Below are positions 44,331 to 52,908 of a DNA stretch of 64,000 nucleotides, one piece after another. Below the pieces are notes generated by a model, which saw only the letters and a program-made list of their open reading frames with translations, did not search any database and was not told the origin of the DNA. The DNA comes from Acaudatibacter sp035532115 (GTDB lineage Bacteria > Pseudomonadota > Alphaproteobacteria > Caulobacterales > Caulobacteraceae). A program made the position numbers and the translations under genes. The DNA is taken from assembly GCA_035532115.1 (NCBI GenBank), contig DATKRO010000087.1, positions 1 through 64,000 of the forward strand. Reading direction: 5' to 3'. Position 1 is the first letter of the stretch. Each line of letters begins with the position of its first letter.

Positions 44331-45736
44331 GGGCGCGCCTGGCGCTTCTGACTGCGACGGCGGCGCTGCTCAGCGGCTGCATCAGCCTCGCGCCCGCCTA
44401 TCATCGCCCCGCGGCGCCGGTCGCCGGCGTGGTCGCCAACGGCTATGGCGCGGTCTCGGCCGCGCCGAGGCTCCAGCCCTGGCATGTCTTCTTCGGCGAT
44501 CCCCGGCTGGTGGCCGTCATCCGCGAGGGCCTCGCGGACAACCGCGACCTGCCCGCGGCGGTCGCCAATGTCGAGATCGCCCGGGCCGGCTGGCTCAGCC
44601 AGCGCTCGCAGCTGTTCCCCAGCCTGAACGCCCAGGCCGGCGCCACCTTCGCACGCATCCCTTCGGGAAGCGGCGGGGTCGGCGGGAGCGCATCCAGGGG
44701 TGCGTTCAACGAGCACGTCTTCACCGCCGAACTGGCGGTTCCTTCCTACGAACTCGATCTCTTCGGGCGCCTGCGCAATCTCTCCAGGGCCGCCCAGGAG
44801 CAGTACTTCGCCAGCGTCGAGGCGCGCGACGCCGCCCAGATCAGTCTGGTGGGCGGGCTCGCCCAGGCGTGGCTGACGGTGGGCGCCGACCGTTCGCTCG
44901 TGGCCGTCGCCACCGCGACGCTCGACGAAACCAGCGCCTCGCTGGCGCTGACGACGGCCAAGTTCGATCATGGCGAGGCCGCCCAGAGCGACGTCGACCA
45001 GGCGCGCGCCCTTGCCGCCCAGGCGAAATACGACGTCGGCCTCTATCAGGTGCAACTGGCAAGGGACCGGGACGCGCTCGATCTGCTGGCCGGGACCAGG
45101 ATCGCCGCCGACCTGCTGCCGGCCGGCATCGACGACGAGGCCAAGGTGCTGGGCGTGCTGCCCACCGGCGTCTCGTCGGCGGTCCTGCTGCAGCGCCCCG
45201 ACGTGGTTCAGGCCGAGGACCAGCTGAAGGCCGCCAACGCCGACATCGGCGCCGCCCGCGCGGCGTTCTTTCCCCAGATCAGCCTGACCGGGGCCGGCGG
45301 CTTCACCAGCGCCGCGCTCTCGACCCTCTTCACCGCCGGCGCCGGGACCTGGAGCTTCGCGCCGCAGATCATCGCCCCGATCTTCGACGCCGGCCGCAAT
45401 CGCGCCGGCCTCCTCCAGGCCAAGGGCCAGCGGGATCTGGCGACGGCCAACTACCAGAAGGCGATCCAGACGAGCTTCCGCGAGGTCGCCGACGCGCTCG
45501 CCCAGCGAAGCCGCATCGACGCGCAGCTGTCGGCCCAGGAGACCGTCGTCGCGTCCGACACCGACGCCGTGCGGCTCATCCAGGCGCAGTACCGCGACGG
45601 CGCGGCCTCCTATCTCAACGTCCTCGTCGCCGAAGGTTCGCTCTATGCGGCGCAGCAGACCCTGGCGAGCACGCGTCTGCTGAAGGCGACCAACCTCGTG
45701 GCCCTTTATCAGGCGCTCGGCGGCGGGCTCTCCTGA
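44327..45736 (+). CDS. OprM/NodT-family outer-membrane efflux lipoprotein
   Basis: 469 aa from GTG 44327. Lipobox ALLSGC (C18). Two homologous TolC-like halves; the family signature LIGGLAQAWL-like segment reads SLVGGLAQAWLTVGAD, with LLQRPDVVQAEDQLKAANAD and ARAAFFPQISLTGAGG in the second half. It forms the outer-membrane channel for the AcrA/AcrB-like pair upstream. It ends 9 bp before the stop of the convergent dehydrogenase gene. Confidence 0.93.
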   Translation: MRARLALLTATAALLSGCISLAPAYHRPAAPVAGVVANGYGAVSAAPRLQPWHVFFGDPRLVAVIREGLADNRDLPAAVANVEIARAGWLSQRSQLFPSLNAQAGATFARIPSGSGGVGGSASRGAFNEHVFTAELAVPSYELDLFGRLRNLSRAAQEQYFASVEARDAAQISLVGGLAQAWLTVGADRSLVAVATATLDETSASLALTTAKFDHGEAAQSDVDQARALAAQAKYDVGLYQVQLARDRDALDLLAGTRIAADLLPAGIDDEAKVLGVLPTGVSSAVLLQRPDVVQAEDQLKAANADIGAARAAFFPQISLTGAGGFTSAALSTLFTAGAGTWSFAPQIIAPIFDAGRNRAGLLQAKGQRDLATANYQKAIQTSFREVADALAQRSRIDAQLSAQETVVASDTDAVRLIQAQYRDGAASYLNVLVAEGSLYAAQQTLASTRLLKATNLVALYQALGGGLS

Positions 45737-45738
45737 CC

Positions 45739-45755
45739 CGGCCGCTCAGCGGCCG
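45739..45755. terminator. Candidate bidirectional stem-loop between convergent genes
   Basis: A perfect 7-bp inverted repeat, CGGCCGC TCA GCGGCCG, lies at the junction of the efflux channel gene and the dehydrogenase gene; its loop is the dehydrogenase stop codon. A T-tract is absent, so it may only be a weak or factor-assisted terminator. Confidence 0.35.
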
Positions 45756-47683
45756 CCGACCGAGAACGCCAGCAGCGCGTTGGTGCTCGCGCCGCCGAGG
45801 CTGCCGAGATAGCCGGAATAGACGTAGAGCATGCCGTCCGCGGCCACCGGCCCGGGCCCGTCGATATTGCCGCCGGGCTGGGCGGCGACGCCGTTGATGG
45901 TGCGGTAGCTGCGCGCGCCGGTGTCGAGGTCCCACAGGATGCGCCCGTCGTCCGCCGCATAGGCGCGCAGGCGTCCATCCAGGTCGCCGGCGATCACCAC
46001 GCCCGGGATCGCCGTCGGCGGGGCGGAAACGCCGTTCATGCACGGCGCGCCGCCGGTCCAGCCGCAGGCGAGGTGAGGCGAGGGCGTGAACCACAGCTCC
46101 TTACCGTTCGCCGGATCGAGGGCCGCCAGGCCCGGCTTTCCGGGCGGCGAGGGCATGAAGGCGTCGGCGTTGGCGACGTAGAGGCGCTTGCCGTCGCTCG
46201 CCATCCCCCATTCGATGCCCCCCAGCGGGCCGCCGGCGCCGACCCTGGTGCGCCAGAGGATCTTGCCGTCGGCGGGGCTGAGGCCATAGACCATGCCCGA
46301 TTTCTGCCCGGCGATCAGCATGTCGCCGCCGCCGGGAAGCTCGACCAGAACCGGCGAAGCGCCGAAGTCGAAGTCATGGCCGAGCGGGTTTGGGCAGTTC
46401 ACCAGCGGGCGTTCAGGCGTGCAACCGCTCAGATAGTTGTCGTTCCTGGTGACCTGGGTCTTCCACCGGACCTTCCCCGTGGCCAGGTCCATCGCCACGA
46501 TGGCGTCGGCGCCGCGCTGCTTCACGTCGGTGTAGGAATCGCCCGTGGCCACGAACAGCAGGCCCAGCCTGGCGTCGATGGTGGGCGCCGACCAGACCGC
46601 CGCGCCCGCCGGCCCCTGCATCTGGGTTCCGGCGCCGTTCTTGTGCGACGGCGCCGGGCGCGCCGCGATCGCGTGGGTCTTCCAGAGCAGTTTGCCGCTC
46701 GCCGCATCGAGCGCCGCGACGCCGCCGCGGAAACTGCAGCAGGGATAGCTGGGCTGGGACGCGGTCAGTTCCTCGTACGATGACAGCGGGACATAGAGGC
46801 GCCCGCCGTAGAGCACCGGCGCGCCGGTGAGGATGGCGAGCGGGTGCGTCTCGACTTTCGTGCTCCAGATCGGCTTGCCGTCCACCGCATCCAGGGCATG
46901 GACGACATCGTCGAGGCCGCCGACGAACGCCGCATAGCCGCTCGGCGAGGCGGCGAGGCGGCCGACCACGACGGTCGTGCGCGAACGGGCGCCGTCGAAG
47001 CGCCAGTCCATGCAGCCCGTGCCGGCGTCCAGCGCGTAGACCGCGCCGCCTGCGCTGGTCAGGAAAAGCCGGCCTCCGGCCACGGTGGGCTGGCCGTATT
47101 TGCCGCCAGGCTCGGCGAAGGCCCACTTCACCTTCAGCCGGGTCACGTCGGCGGGCGCGAAGCCCGGCCGAGGCTGCCAGCGACGGTTGGCCAGGCCGCG
47201 CCCCCAGTTCGGCCAGTCGCTCGCGTGCAGGGCAAAGCGCCGGCGCGTGGCGCATCGGGGCGGATCGCCCGGAGGCGCGGCGGCGGCCACGGGCGTCTTT
47301 GCCGGCGGCGCCAGATAGTAGGCGATGGCGCCTAGCTGCTGGTCATCGAGGCCCTTGGCCATGGCCTGCATCGAGCCGTTCTTCAGCTCGTTGAAGATCT
47401 CCAGCAGCCCCAGCTGCGACAACCGCGCCCGGTCGGGCGCCCGGCCGACGGCGGGTTCGTGGCAGCTGGCGCACCGCGTCTCGAAGAGGCGCTTGCCCAG
47501 AGCCGCCGCCGCGGCCGGCCCGGGCGGGGCGGCCCGCTGCGGCGCCGCCGCTACCGCCAGCCCCGCCAGAAGCGGCGCGGCCAGCATGGCGACGAGCCAG
47601 GCCGGGATCACTCGCCCGCGACTGCGACCGCGTCTGTTGATCTGGAGAGCCTCCTCGGGAACGATCGGCGCCGGCGGCCGCAC
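45746..47683 (-). CDS. Cytochrome c / PQQ beta-propeller dehydrogenase (polyvinyl-alcohol dehydrogenase-like)
   Basis: 645 aa from GTG 47683 (a GTG at 47611 is an alternative nearer the signal peptide). After a hydrophobic export segment (about 26-46), a cytochrome c domain has CASCH (C71, C74, H75) and M at MAKGL. It is followed by a PQQ-type beta-propeller (about 150-645): repeats such as GGRLFLTSAGGAVYALDAGT, SGKLLWKTHAIAA, and DGKILWRTRVG. Fusion of an N-terminal haem domain to such a propeller is typical of PVA dehydrogenase-like enzymes oxidising secondary alcohols. Periplasmic. Substrate is inferred and uncertain; no PQQ biosynthesis genes are nearby. Confidence 0.82.
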   Translation of the reverse strand: MRPPAPIVPEEALQINRRGRSRGRVIPAWLVAMLAAPLLAGLAVAAAPQRAAPPGPAAAAALGKRLFETRCASCHEPAVGRAPDRARLSQLGLLEIFNELKNGSMQAMAKGLDDQQLGAIAYYLAPPAKTPVAAAAPPGDPPRCATRRRFALHASDWPNWGRGLANRRWQPRPGFAPADVTRLKVKWAFAEPGGKYGQPTVAGGRLFLTSAGGAVYALDAGTGCMDWRFDGARSRTTVVVGRLAASPSGYAAFVGGLDDVVHALDAVDGKPIWSTKVETHPLAILTGAPVLYGGRLYVPLSSYEELTASQPSYPCCSFRGGVAALDAASGKLLWKTHAIAARPAPSHKNGAGTQMQGPAGAAVWSAPTIDARLGLLFVATGDSYTDVKQRGADAIVAMDLATGKVRWKTQVTRNDNYLSGCTPERPLVNCPNPLGHDFDFGASPVLVELPGGGDMLIAGQKSGMVYGLSPADGKILWRTRVGAGGPLGGIEWGMASDGKRLYVANADAFMPSPPGKPGLAALDPANGKELWFTPSPHLACGWTGGAPCMNGVSAPPTAIPGVVIAGDLDGRLRAYAADDGRILWDLDTGARSYRTINGVAAQPGGNIDGPGPVAADGMLYVYSGYLGSLGGASTNALLAFSVGGR

Positions 47684-47749
47684 GCGCCGCCGCCCGCGCC
47701 TTCATGCAGGCAGATTTGGTCCGCGTGCAAACCAGTCTTCGATCATCGC

Positions 47750-48742
47750 TCACGCCAGCGCCGGCAGCACCTCGTCGGTGAGCAGGGAAAAGGACTCCTG
47801 GCTCAGCGGCGCGCACAGCAGATAGTTCAGCGCCGCCGTCTCCTGCAGCTTGCGAATCTGCTCGACGACCCCGCGCGGCGTTCCGTGGATGATCACATCG
47901 TCGACATAGCGCTGGACCGGGTCGGACTGGGCGACGGCGCTCGGCGCAGCGTGCGCCGGCCGGTGCTGCGGACCGATGTAGGAACCGACGGTCCACGCCG
48001 CGCCGCGGCGCGCCACCTCCGCCGCCCTGGCCGCGCTCGGGGCGATCGCGATCAGCCGCGCCATCGGGATGTCTCGGGCCGCCTCCGCGTGCCCGGCAGC
48101 GGCGAGGGCCTCGCCATATCGGCGACGCTTGACGCCCAGCTCCGCGTGCGTGCAGTGCGGGTCCATCAGGATGGAGAAGCCGCGGCCGGCCGCCCAGTCG
48201 ATCGCCCCGTCCGACGTCGCCGCCATCCACACCGGCAGGTGCGGCTGCTGCAGCGGCTTGGGCAGCACCTCGACGCCTTCGATCCGGAAATGCGCGCCGC
48301 GGTGGACGACGCGCTCGTCGCGCCAGGCGGCGAGCACGATCTCGACGGTCTCGCGAAACCGCGAGGCGCTCTCGTCCACGGCGATGCCGAAGGCGTCGAA
48401 CTCCACCCGCGAAAAGCCGCGGCCGGCGCCCCAGTTCACCCGGCCGCCCGAGAGATGGTCGAGCAGCGCCACCTCCTCGGCCAGGCGCAGCGGGTGGTAG
48501 AAGGGCGCGAGCGAGACCGCGGTGCCGATGCGCAGGCGCCGCGTGCGCGCCGCCGCCATGGTGGCCATCATGTGCACCGAGGGGCAGACGGAGAAGGCCG
48601 AGAAGTGGTGCTCCGCCAGCCAGACTGCGTCGTAGCCGGCCCGGTCCATGATCTCGAAGCGGGCGATGGCGCGCTCGTAGATCGTCGCCAGCGGTATCCG
48701 CCGGTCCGCCCAGCCGAAGAACTGCAGCACGCCCAGCTTCAC
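47750..48742 (-). CDS. Luciferase-like (LLM class) flavin-dependent oxidoreductase
   Basis: 330 aa from GTG 48742. TIM-barrel luciferase-like family: GYDAVWLAEHHFSAFSVCPS, RIGTAVSLAPFYHPLRLAEE, LDHLSGGRVNWGAGRGFSRV, and PVWMAATSDGAIDWAAGRG. These use reduced FMN or F420; the oxidised substrate is not predictable. Cytosolic. It is 22 bp downstream of the CHY zinc finger gene on the same strand and 66 bp upstream of the dehydrogenase, so these three may be one operon. Confidence 0.88.
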   Translation of the reverse strand: MKLGVLQFFGWADRRIPLATIYERAIARFEIMDRAGYDAVWLAEHHFSAFSVCPSVHMMATMAAARTRRLRIGTAVSLAPFYHPLRLAEEVALLDHLSGGRVNWGAGRGFSRVEFDAFGIAVDESASRFRETVEIVLAAWRDERVVHRGAHFRIEGVEVLPKPLQQPHLPVWMAATSDGAIDWAAGRGFSILMDPHCTHAELGVKRRRYGEALAAAGHAEAARDIPMARLIAIAPSAARAAEVARRGAAWTVGSYIGPQHRPAHAAPSAVAQSDPVQRYVDDVIIHGTPRGVVEQIRKLQETAALNYLLCAPLSQESFSLLTDEVLPALA

Positions 48743-48764
48743 CGCGGCGCTCCTCGCTTCGGCG

Positions 48765-49118
48765 TCATCGCGCGCTCCTCGCCCGATCCAGGTCGAAATA
48801 GAAGTGGTGGTGGGTGCGGCAGCCCGGGTTGAAGGGCGCGCCGCACGCCGGGCAGCGGTCGCCGCAGTCCAGGTACTGGCGCACGCTCATTTCGTGCGCG
48901 CAGGCGCCGCACAGGACCGCCGGGCGATCCCATTCCGCCGCCGGCCAGACCTCGATGGCGTGGCCCGCCAGGGCTTCGTGGCAATCCTTGCAGGCGTAAT
49001 AGACGCCGCAGCACCGCATCCTGATCGCCACGATGTCCAGGCGCGTTGCGTAGTGGCGGCAGCGCGCCTGGTCGTCGAGATCTAATCCGACCACATCGGG
49101 GCGGCGCTCGGGCGCCAT
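48765..49118 (-). CDS. CHY zinc finger protein
   Basis: 117 aa from ATG 49118, chosen because GGAGGA lies 7 bases upstream. The zinc ligands are seen in CRHYATRLDIVAIRMRCCGV, YYACKDCHEALAGH, LCGACAHEMS and CGDRCPACGAPFNPGC. This is the bacterial form of the CHY zinc finger (also in plant and human Rchy1). Bacterial members are small cytosolic proteins of unproven function. First gene of the minus-strand set with the LLM oxidoreductase. Confidence 0.88.
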   Translation of the reverse strand: MAPERRPDVVGLDLDDQARCRHYATRLDIVAIRMRCCGVYYACKDCHEALAGHAIEVWPAAEWDRPAVLCGACAHEMSVRQYLDCGDRCPACGAPFNPGCRTHHHFYFDLDRARSAR

Positions 49119-49297
49119 CTGCCGTCCTCCGGCGCGCGGCGGGGCCAAGGTTCGACCGCGGTGCGCCCGCGCCAGTCTCCAGCGTCGCGCGTGGCGGAGC
49201 AATGGCCGATGCGACATGGCCGATGCGACACCCTCGGGCAACATCGGCGCGCCGCGCCCGTTGTGGCCGCGGGTGGACGTTCTCGTCTGGAGCGGCG

Positions 49298-50790
49298 ATG
49301 GCGGGAAAGTGGATCGAGCGGCTGAAAGCCAGGGCCATCGCGGTCGCCGGCGGACCGGCGCGGGCGCAGGTGATCGCGCTGCTCGCCGCGGTGCTCGCCA
49401 TGGCCACGGCGGACCGGGGCTGCATCTCGGCCGTGGCCGATCAGCTCAAGCAGGCGTTCTCGATCGACAACACCCAGTTCGGCCTGGTGCTGGCCGCCGC
49501 GTCCTTCGCCACCGCGATCGGCGTCCTGCCGATGGGCGTCCTCGTGGACCGCGCCGCGCGCAAGTCGATCCTGGCGGCGGCGATCCTGGCCTGGACCGGC
49601 GCCATGGTCCTCAGCGGCGCGGCGACGTCGTACCTGTTCCTGATCCTGACCCGCATCCTCGTCGGCGCCGTGACCGCCGTGGCCTGGCCGTGCGTGGCCT
49701 CGCTGACCGGCGACTTCTTTCCGGCGCGCGAGCGGGCGAGCGTCTACGGCCTGATCCTCGCGGGCGAGTTCGTCGGAACCGGCGCCGGGTTCTTCATCTC
49801 CGGCGAGGTTTCGGCCGTGCTCGGCTGGCGCTGGTCGTTCTACGCCATGGCGGCCATCAGCCTCGGGCTCGCGGCGGCGCTGTGGCGGTTCCTGCCGGAA
49901 CCGGCGCGGGGCGGCCAGGGCTGGCTCGAGCGCGGCGAGAGCGACCCCGGGCCGCGCAGGGGCGCCGGCCGTCAGCGCCGCCGACGCGCGCGGGGCCGTC
50001 CGATCCGGCCTCGGTGCGCCGGATCGTGCACGACCGGCACGTCGAACCCCGGCCCGAACTCATCCTGCGCGAGGATCCGACGCATCGCAGCTGGCTCTGG
50101 GCGATCGGCTATTGCCTGCGCGTGCCGAGCTATCGCCTGCTGATCATCGCCTCGGCCCTCGCCTACTACTTCCTGGCCGGCGTCGGGGCGTTCGGGATGA
50201 TCTTCTTCCGGCGCCACTACGGGGTCGCCCACGGCGAGGCGGTGGCGCTGATCGTCGTTCTGGGGCTGGGCGCTCTCGTCGGCGTCGCCGGCGGCGGCCG
50301 GCTGTCGACCTGGCTGCTGAAGCGGGGCAGCCTGAACGCCCGCATCACCTTGCCCGCGGTCGCGCTGTTCGCCTCTGCGCCGCCGCTCGCCTTCGGCATA
50401 CTGACGACGAGCGTCTGGCTGGCGGTGGTCCTGCTGACGCTCGGCGCCGCGGTGCTGGCCGCGGCGGTCGCGCCCATCGACGCAGCGCGGCTCGACATCG
50501 TGCATCCGCGCCTGTGGGGCCGCGCCGAGTCCGGGCGCATGGCGCTGAGGTCCGCCCTGGAGGGCAGCGCGCCGCTGCTCTTCGGCGCCATGTCCGGATG
50601 GCTGGGCGGCGGCGGCCAGGGCCTCGCCTGGACGTTCCTCATCATGCTGGCGCCCCTGATCGCGGCCTGCTTCGTGGTCATCCCAGGGCGGCGAACCTAT
50701 CCGCGCGACGTCGCCACGGCGGCCGCTTCGGTGGACGCCATCGCTCGGCGCGGCGGCGGCGGCGAGGGCCGGGCCGGCGACGCGCGTTGA
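49298..50790 (+). pseudogene. MFS transporter, frameshifted in the central loop
   Basis: The first half, from ATG 49298 (GGAGCGGCG upstream), contains helices 1-6 with MFS hallmarks: GVLPMGVLVDRAARKSILAA, DFFPARERASVYGLILAGEF, and ends LPEPARGGQGWLERGESDPG. The second half lies one frame over, from about 49975 to the stop at 50790, with helices 7-12 (ASALAYYFLAGVGAFGMIFF, GGRLSTWLLKRGSLN, PLIAACFVVIPGRR). The switch is in the poorly conserved linker at about 49925-49990. Either a true indel or a sequencing error; a single 497-residue protein would otherwise result. Confidence 0.75.
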
Positions 50791-50857
50791 TTCCGTCGGC
50801 TGTCGGGGCGACCTTGCGGGCCAGGGCGCTCCTATGGACAGTTTCGGCAGAGAAGAC

Positions 50858-51358
50858 ATGACCAGGCTCATCGCCCTCGCCGGCCTTCCGGGCAGTGGCA
50901 AGTCGACCATTGCGCGCGAGCTCGCCCGGCGTATCGGCGCTCTCTGGCTGCGGGTCGATTCGATGGATCAGGCGATCTGGGCGTCGGGCACGGCGCCGAA
51001 GGATCTGCGCGACTGGACCTACAGGGCGGCGCAGGCGGTCGCCGAGGACAACCTGCGTCTCGGGCTCGACGTGGTCGGCGACTGCGTCAACGACTGGCAG
51101 GCCGCCCGCGACGGCTGGGGGGAAGCGGCGGCGCGCGCCGGTGCGCGCATCGTCTGGGTGGAGATCGCCTGCGCCGATCCAGTCGAACACCGACGCCGAA
51201 TCGAGACGAGGGCGAGCGAAGTCACCGGCCTCGCCTTGCCCGATTGGAGAGCGGTGATGTCGCGCCAGTACCATCCCTGGACTCATGGCCGCTTGACCAT
51301 AGATACGGCGGCGCGAAGCATCGGCGAGTGCGTCGAAACTATCCTCGCCGCCCTCTAG
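50858..51358 (+). CDS. P-loop kinase-like protein
   Basis: 166 aa from ATG 50858, preferred over ATG 50834 because AGAGAAG precedes it. Walker A GLPGSGKST at 9-17, followed by RVDSMDQAIW, VVGDCVNDWQAARDGWGEAA and RIVWVEIACADPVEHRRRIE. This is the AAA_33/zeta-like small kinase fold: the D/C in VVGDCVND and the lid Arg residues suggest phosphorylation of a small molecule. Cytosolic. The substrate is unknown; there is no obvious partner gene. Confidence 0.82.
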   Translation: MTRLIALAGLPGSGKSTIARELARRIGALWLRVDSMDQAIWASGTAPKDLRDWTYRAAQAVAEDNLRLGLDVVGDCVNDWQAARDGWGEAAARAGARIVWVEIACADPVEHRRRIETRASEVTGLALPDWRAVMSRQYHPWTHGRLTIDTAARSIGECVETILAAL

Positions 51359-51479
51359 GCGCGTCCCAAAGCTCAGCCGGGCAGCTCGACGCGGCGGATC
51401 ACGAATTGAAACCGGCTCGTCTTCGACACGTTCTCTGCGCAGCGAGGGGTCCCTTGGATACGTGTGCAGGATTTGAACA

Positions 51480-52046
51480 ATGAACACATCTGGATTAGCG
51501 ATGGCGGCGGGCGTTGCGGCGCTGGCCGTGGCCGGCGCGGCGTCGGCGCAGGCTCTCACCAGTCCCAGGTACGTCGATGGCTTGAGATGGCGCATCGATC
51601 ACGCCGCCCAGACCGGGGCGATCGACGCGGTGCAGCGCACCCGCCTTCTCTCGGTGCAGAGCCGCACCGTGCCGATGGCGTGGCGCTGCAATTCCGGCGA
51701 ACAGTATGCCTGCAGCCGGGTCGCCGACAACGTGAACTACATCAATGCGTCGCTGCGGATGCACGCTGGCGGCTACGGCATGGCCCGCGGGGCCGCCACG
51801 GGCAGCCTCACCAGCATGGGCTACGTCTCCGGCCTGCGCTGGCAGGTCAACCACGCCGCCGAGACCGGAATGATCAACCTTGGCCAGCGCGACCGGCTCC
51901 TGGCCATGCAGATGCGCACGCGCAACCTGGCATGGCGATGCGACCGCTATGGCGACCAGAACGCCTGCACCCAGGCGATCAGCAACGTCGAGTACATCAA
52001 CCGCTCGATCGGTCGTCCCAGCGTCGCCTACGGCTACGGCCAGTAG
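51480..52046 (+). CDS. Secreted protein with two tandem copies of an unrecognised ~60-residue domain
   Basis: 188 aa from ATG 51480 (AGGA 10 bases upstream). Signal peptide 1-23 (MAAGVAALAVAGAASAQA). Two aligned repeats: residues 31-91 (YVDGLRWRIDHAAQTGAIDA ... AWRCNSGEQYAC ... NVNYINASL) and 115-177 (YVSGLRWQVNHAAETGMINL ... AWRCDRYGDQNAC ... NVEYINRSI). Each has one Cys pair (C70/C78 and C154/C163), likely a disulfide in the periplasm. A Gly/Met-rich linker separates them. I recognise no domain family. The helical pattern and the R-L-L-x-x-Q-x-R-T core suggest an all-helical fold. Confidence 0.8.
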   Translation: MNTSGLAMAAGVAALAVAGAASAQALTSPRYVDGLRWRIDHAAQTGAIDAVQRTRLLSVQSRTVPMAWRCNSGEQYACSRVADNVNYINASLRMHAGGYGMARGAATGSLTSMGYVSGLRWQVNHAAETGMINLGQRDRLLAMQMRTRNLAWRCDRYGDQNACTQAISNVEYINRSIGRPSVAYGYGQ

Positions 52047-52084
52047 CGAACGTCGCCGGCTTCCGCCGCGCCGAGCGCCACGCC

Positions 52085-52125
52085 CGTACCACTCCTTCCC
52101 CGCTTGCGGGAGTGGAGGGGGCGCG
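52085..52125. repeat. Intergenic palindromic repeat unit
   Basis: ACTCCTTCCCCGCTTGCGGG followed by AGTGGAGGGGGCGCG. The core CCCGCTTGCGGG can form a hairpin, flanked by the complementary ACTCC and GGAGT-like arms. The same CCCCGC-TTGCGGGG core occurs on the opposite strand at about 56868-56885, suggesting a dispersed element. Confidence 0.5.
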
Positions 52126-52143
52126 ATCTGGGTGGAGCGGCGG

Positions 52144-52332
52144 CTAGTCGCCGCCGCTCCCGCCTTCGCCGTTCGGTGACGTAGCGTCCGGCTCGCCGAA
52201 GGCCTCTTCGACCTCGTCCTGCGCGATCCGGTTCTCCGGATGGCCGGGCTGGCCGAGGTTCTGCTCTTCGGTCCCATCGCCCATCATGCCCGGATGGGGA
52301 TCTTCGGTCTTCTCTTCACGCGGCTCGGCCAT
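52144..52332 (-). CDS. Small acidic hypothetical protein
   Basis: 62 aa from ATG 52332 (AGGAGGCG upstream). Very acidic, hydrophilic, Gly/Pro-rich and without hydrophobic core: EPREEKTEDPHPGMMGDGTE, then EEQNLGQPGHPENRIAQDEV. Probably disordered and cytosolic. I believe similar small proteins occur in Caulobacterales and Sphingomonadales (recollection). It lies just upstream of acpP on the opposite strand. Confidence 0.55.
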   Translation of the reverse strand: MAEPREEKTEDPHPGMMGDGTEEQNLGQPGHPENRIAQDEVEEAFGEPDATSPNGEGGSGGD

Positions 52333-52562
52333 GGCCTCGCGCCTCCTCGGTTGGCCCGCCAACTTGCGGCGAGCCGGCCGGTTCCCGACGCGGCGCGCCC
52401 GCGTCGTCGGCTGGCCTCCGCGGGAGGAACATGCTAGCTGGATCCGCGAATTCGCAAAACCAGGATTGGCGCTCCGGGCTTTGGCGCCCTAAATGGTCGA
52501 GTTTTCCGCGCGGCCGAACGGAGCGGTCGCGCGCCCAACCACGAACAGGGACTTGGAGCTGA
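52333..52562. promoter_or_regulatory. acpP upstream region
   Basis: 230 bp between the divergent small acidic gene and acpP. Because acpP is no longer linked to fabG, transcription of acpP-fabF must start here. A TTGGAGC Shine-Dalgarno lies 5-10 bases before the ATG. The AT-richer section (GATCCGCGAATTCGCAAAAC, near 52441-52460) is a plausible promoter area, but no -35/-10 pair is clear. Confidence 0.4.
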
Positions 52563-52802
52563 ATGTCGGACATTCTCGAGCGCGTGCGAAAGATCGTGAT
52601 CGAACACCTCGACGCCGACCCTGAGAAGGTCACCGAAAAGGCCAGCTTCATCGACGATTTGGGCGCCGACAGCCTGGACAACGTCGAACTGGTCATGGCC
52701 TTCGAGGAGGAGTTCGACATCGAGATCCCGGACGACGCCGCCGAACACATCCAGACCGTCGGCGACGCGGTGAAGTTCATCCAGGAGCGCCTCGGCGCCT
52801 GA
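52563..52802 (+). CDS. acpP: Acyl carrier protein
   Basis: 79 aa. The phosphopantetheine attachment Ser is S37 in the canonical GADSLDNVELVMAFEEEFDI. It carries growing acyl chains as thioesters. Acidic, full length, cytosolic. It is 106 bp before fabF. Normally it follows fabG directly in this group; the separation here is unusual. Confidence 0.98.
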   Translation: MSDILERVRKIVIEHLDADPEKVTEKASFIDDLGADSLDNVELVMAFEEEFDIEIPDDAAEHIQTVGDAVKFIQERLGA

Positions 52803-52908
52803 CATCGAGCGTTCCGCGTGCCTCAGAGTGCTTTGCGCCGCGTCCGCGTTGGGTTAACCGGGCGCGGCGATTTCGTATTCGGCCGGCGGCGGGGAGGCTG
52901 ATCCGAGC

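Noticed and set aside
49925..49990. Programmed ribosomal frameshift in the MFS gene
   Set aside because: No slippery heptamer is visible and the site is a variable hydrophilic linker; indel or sequencing error is more likely.
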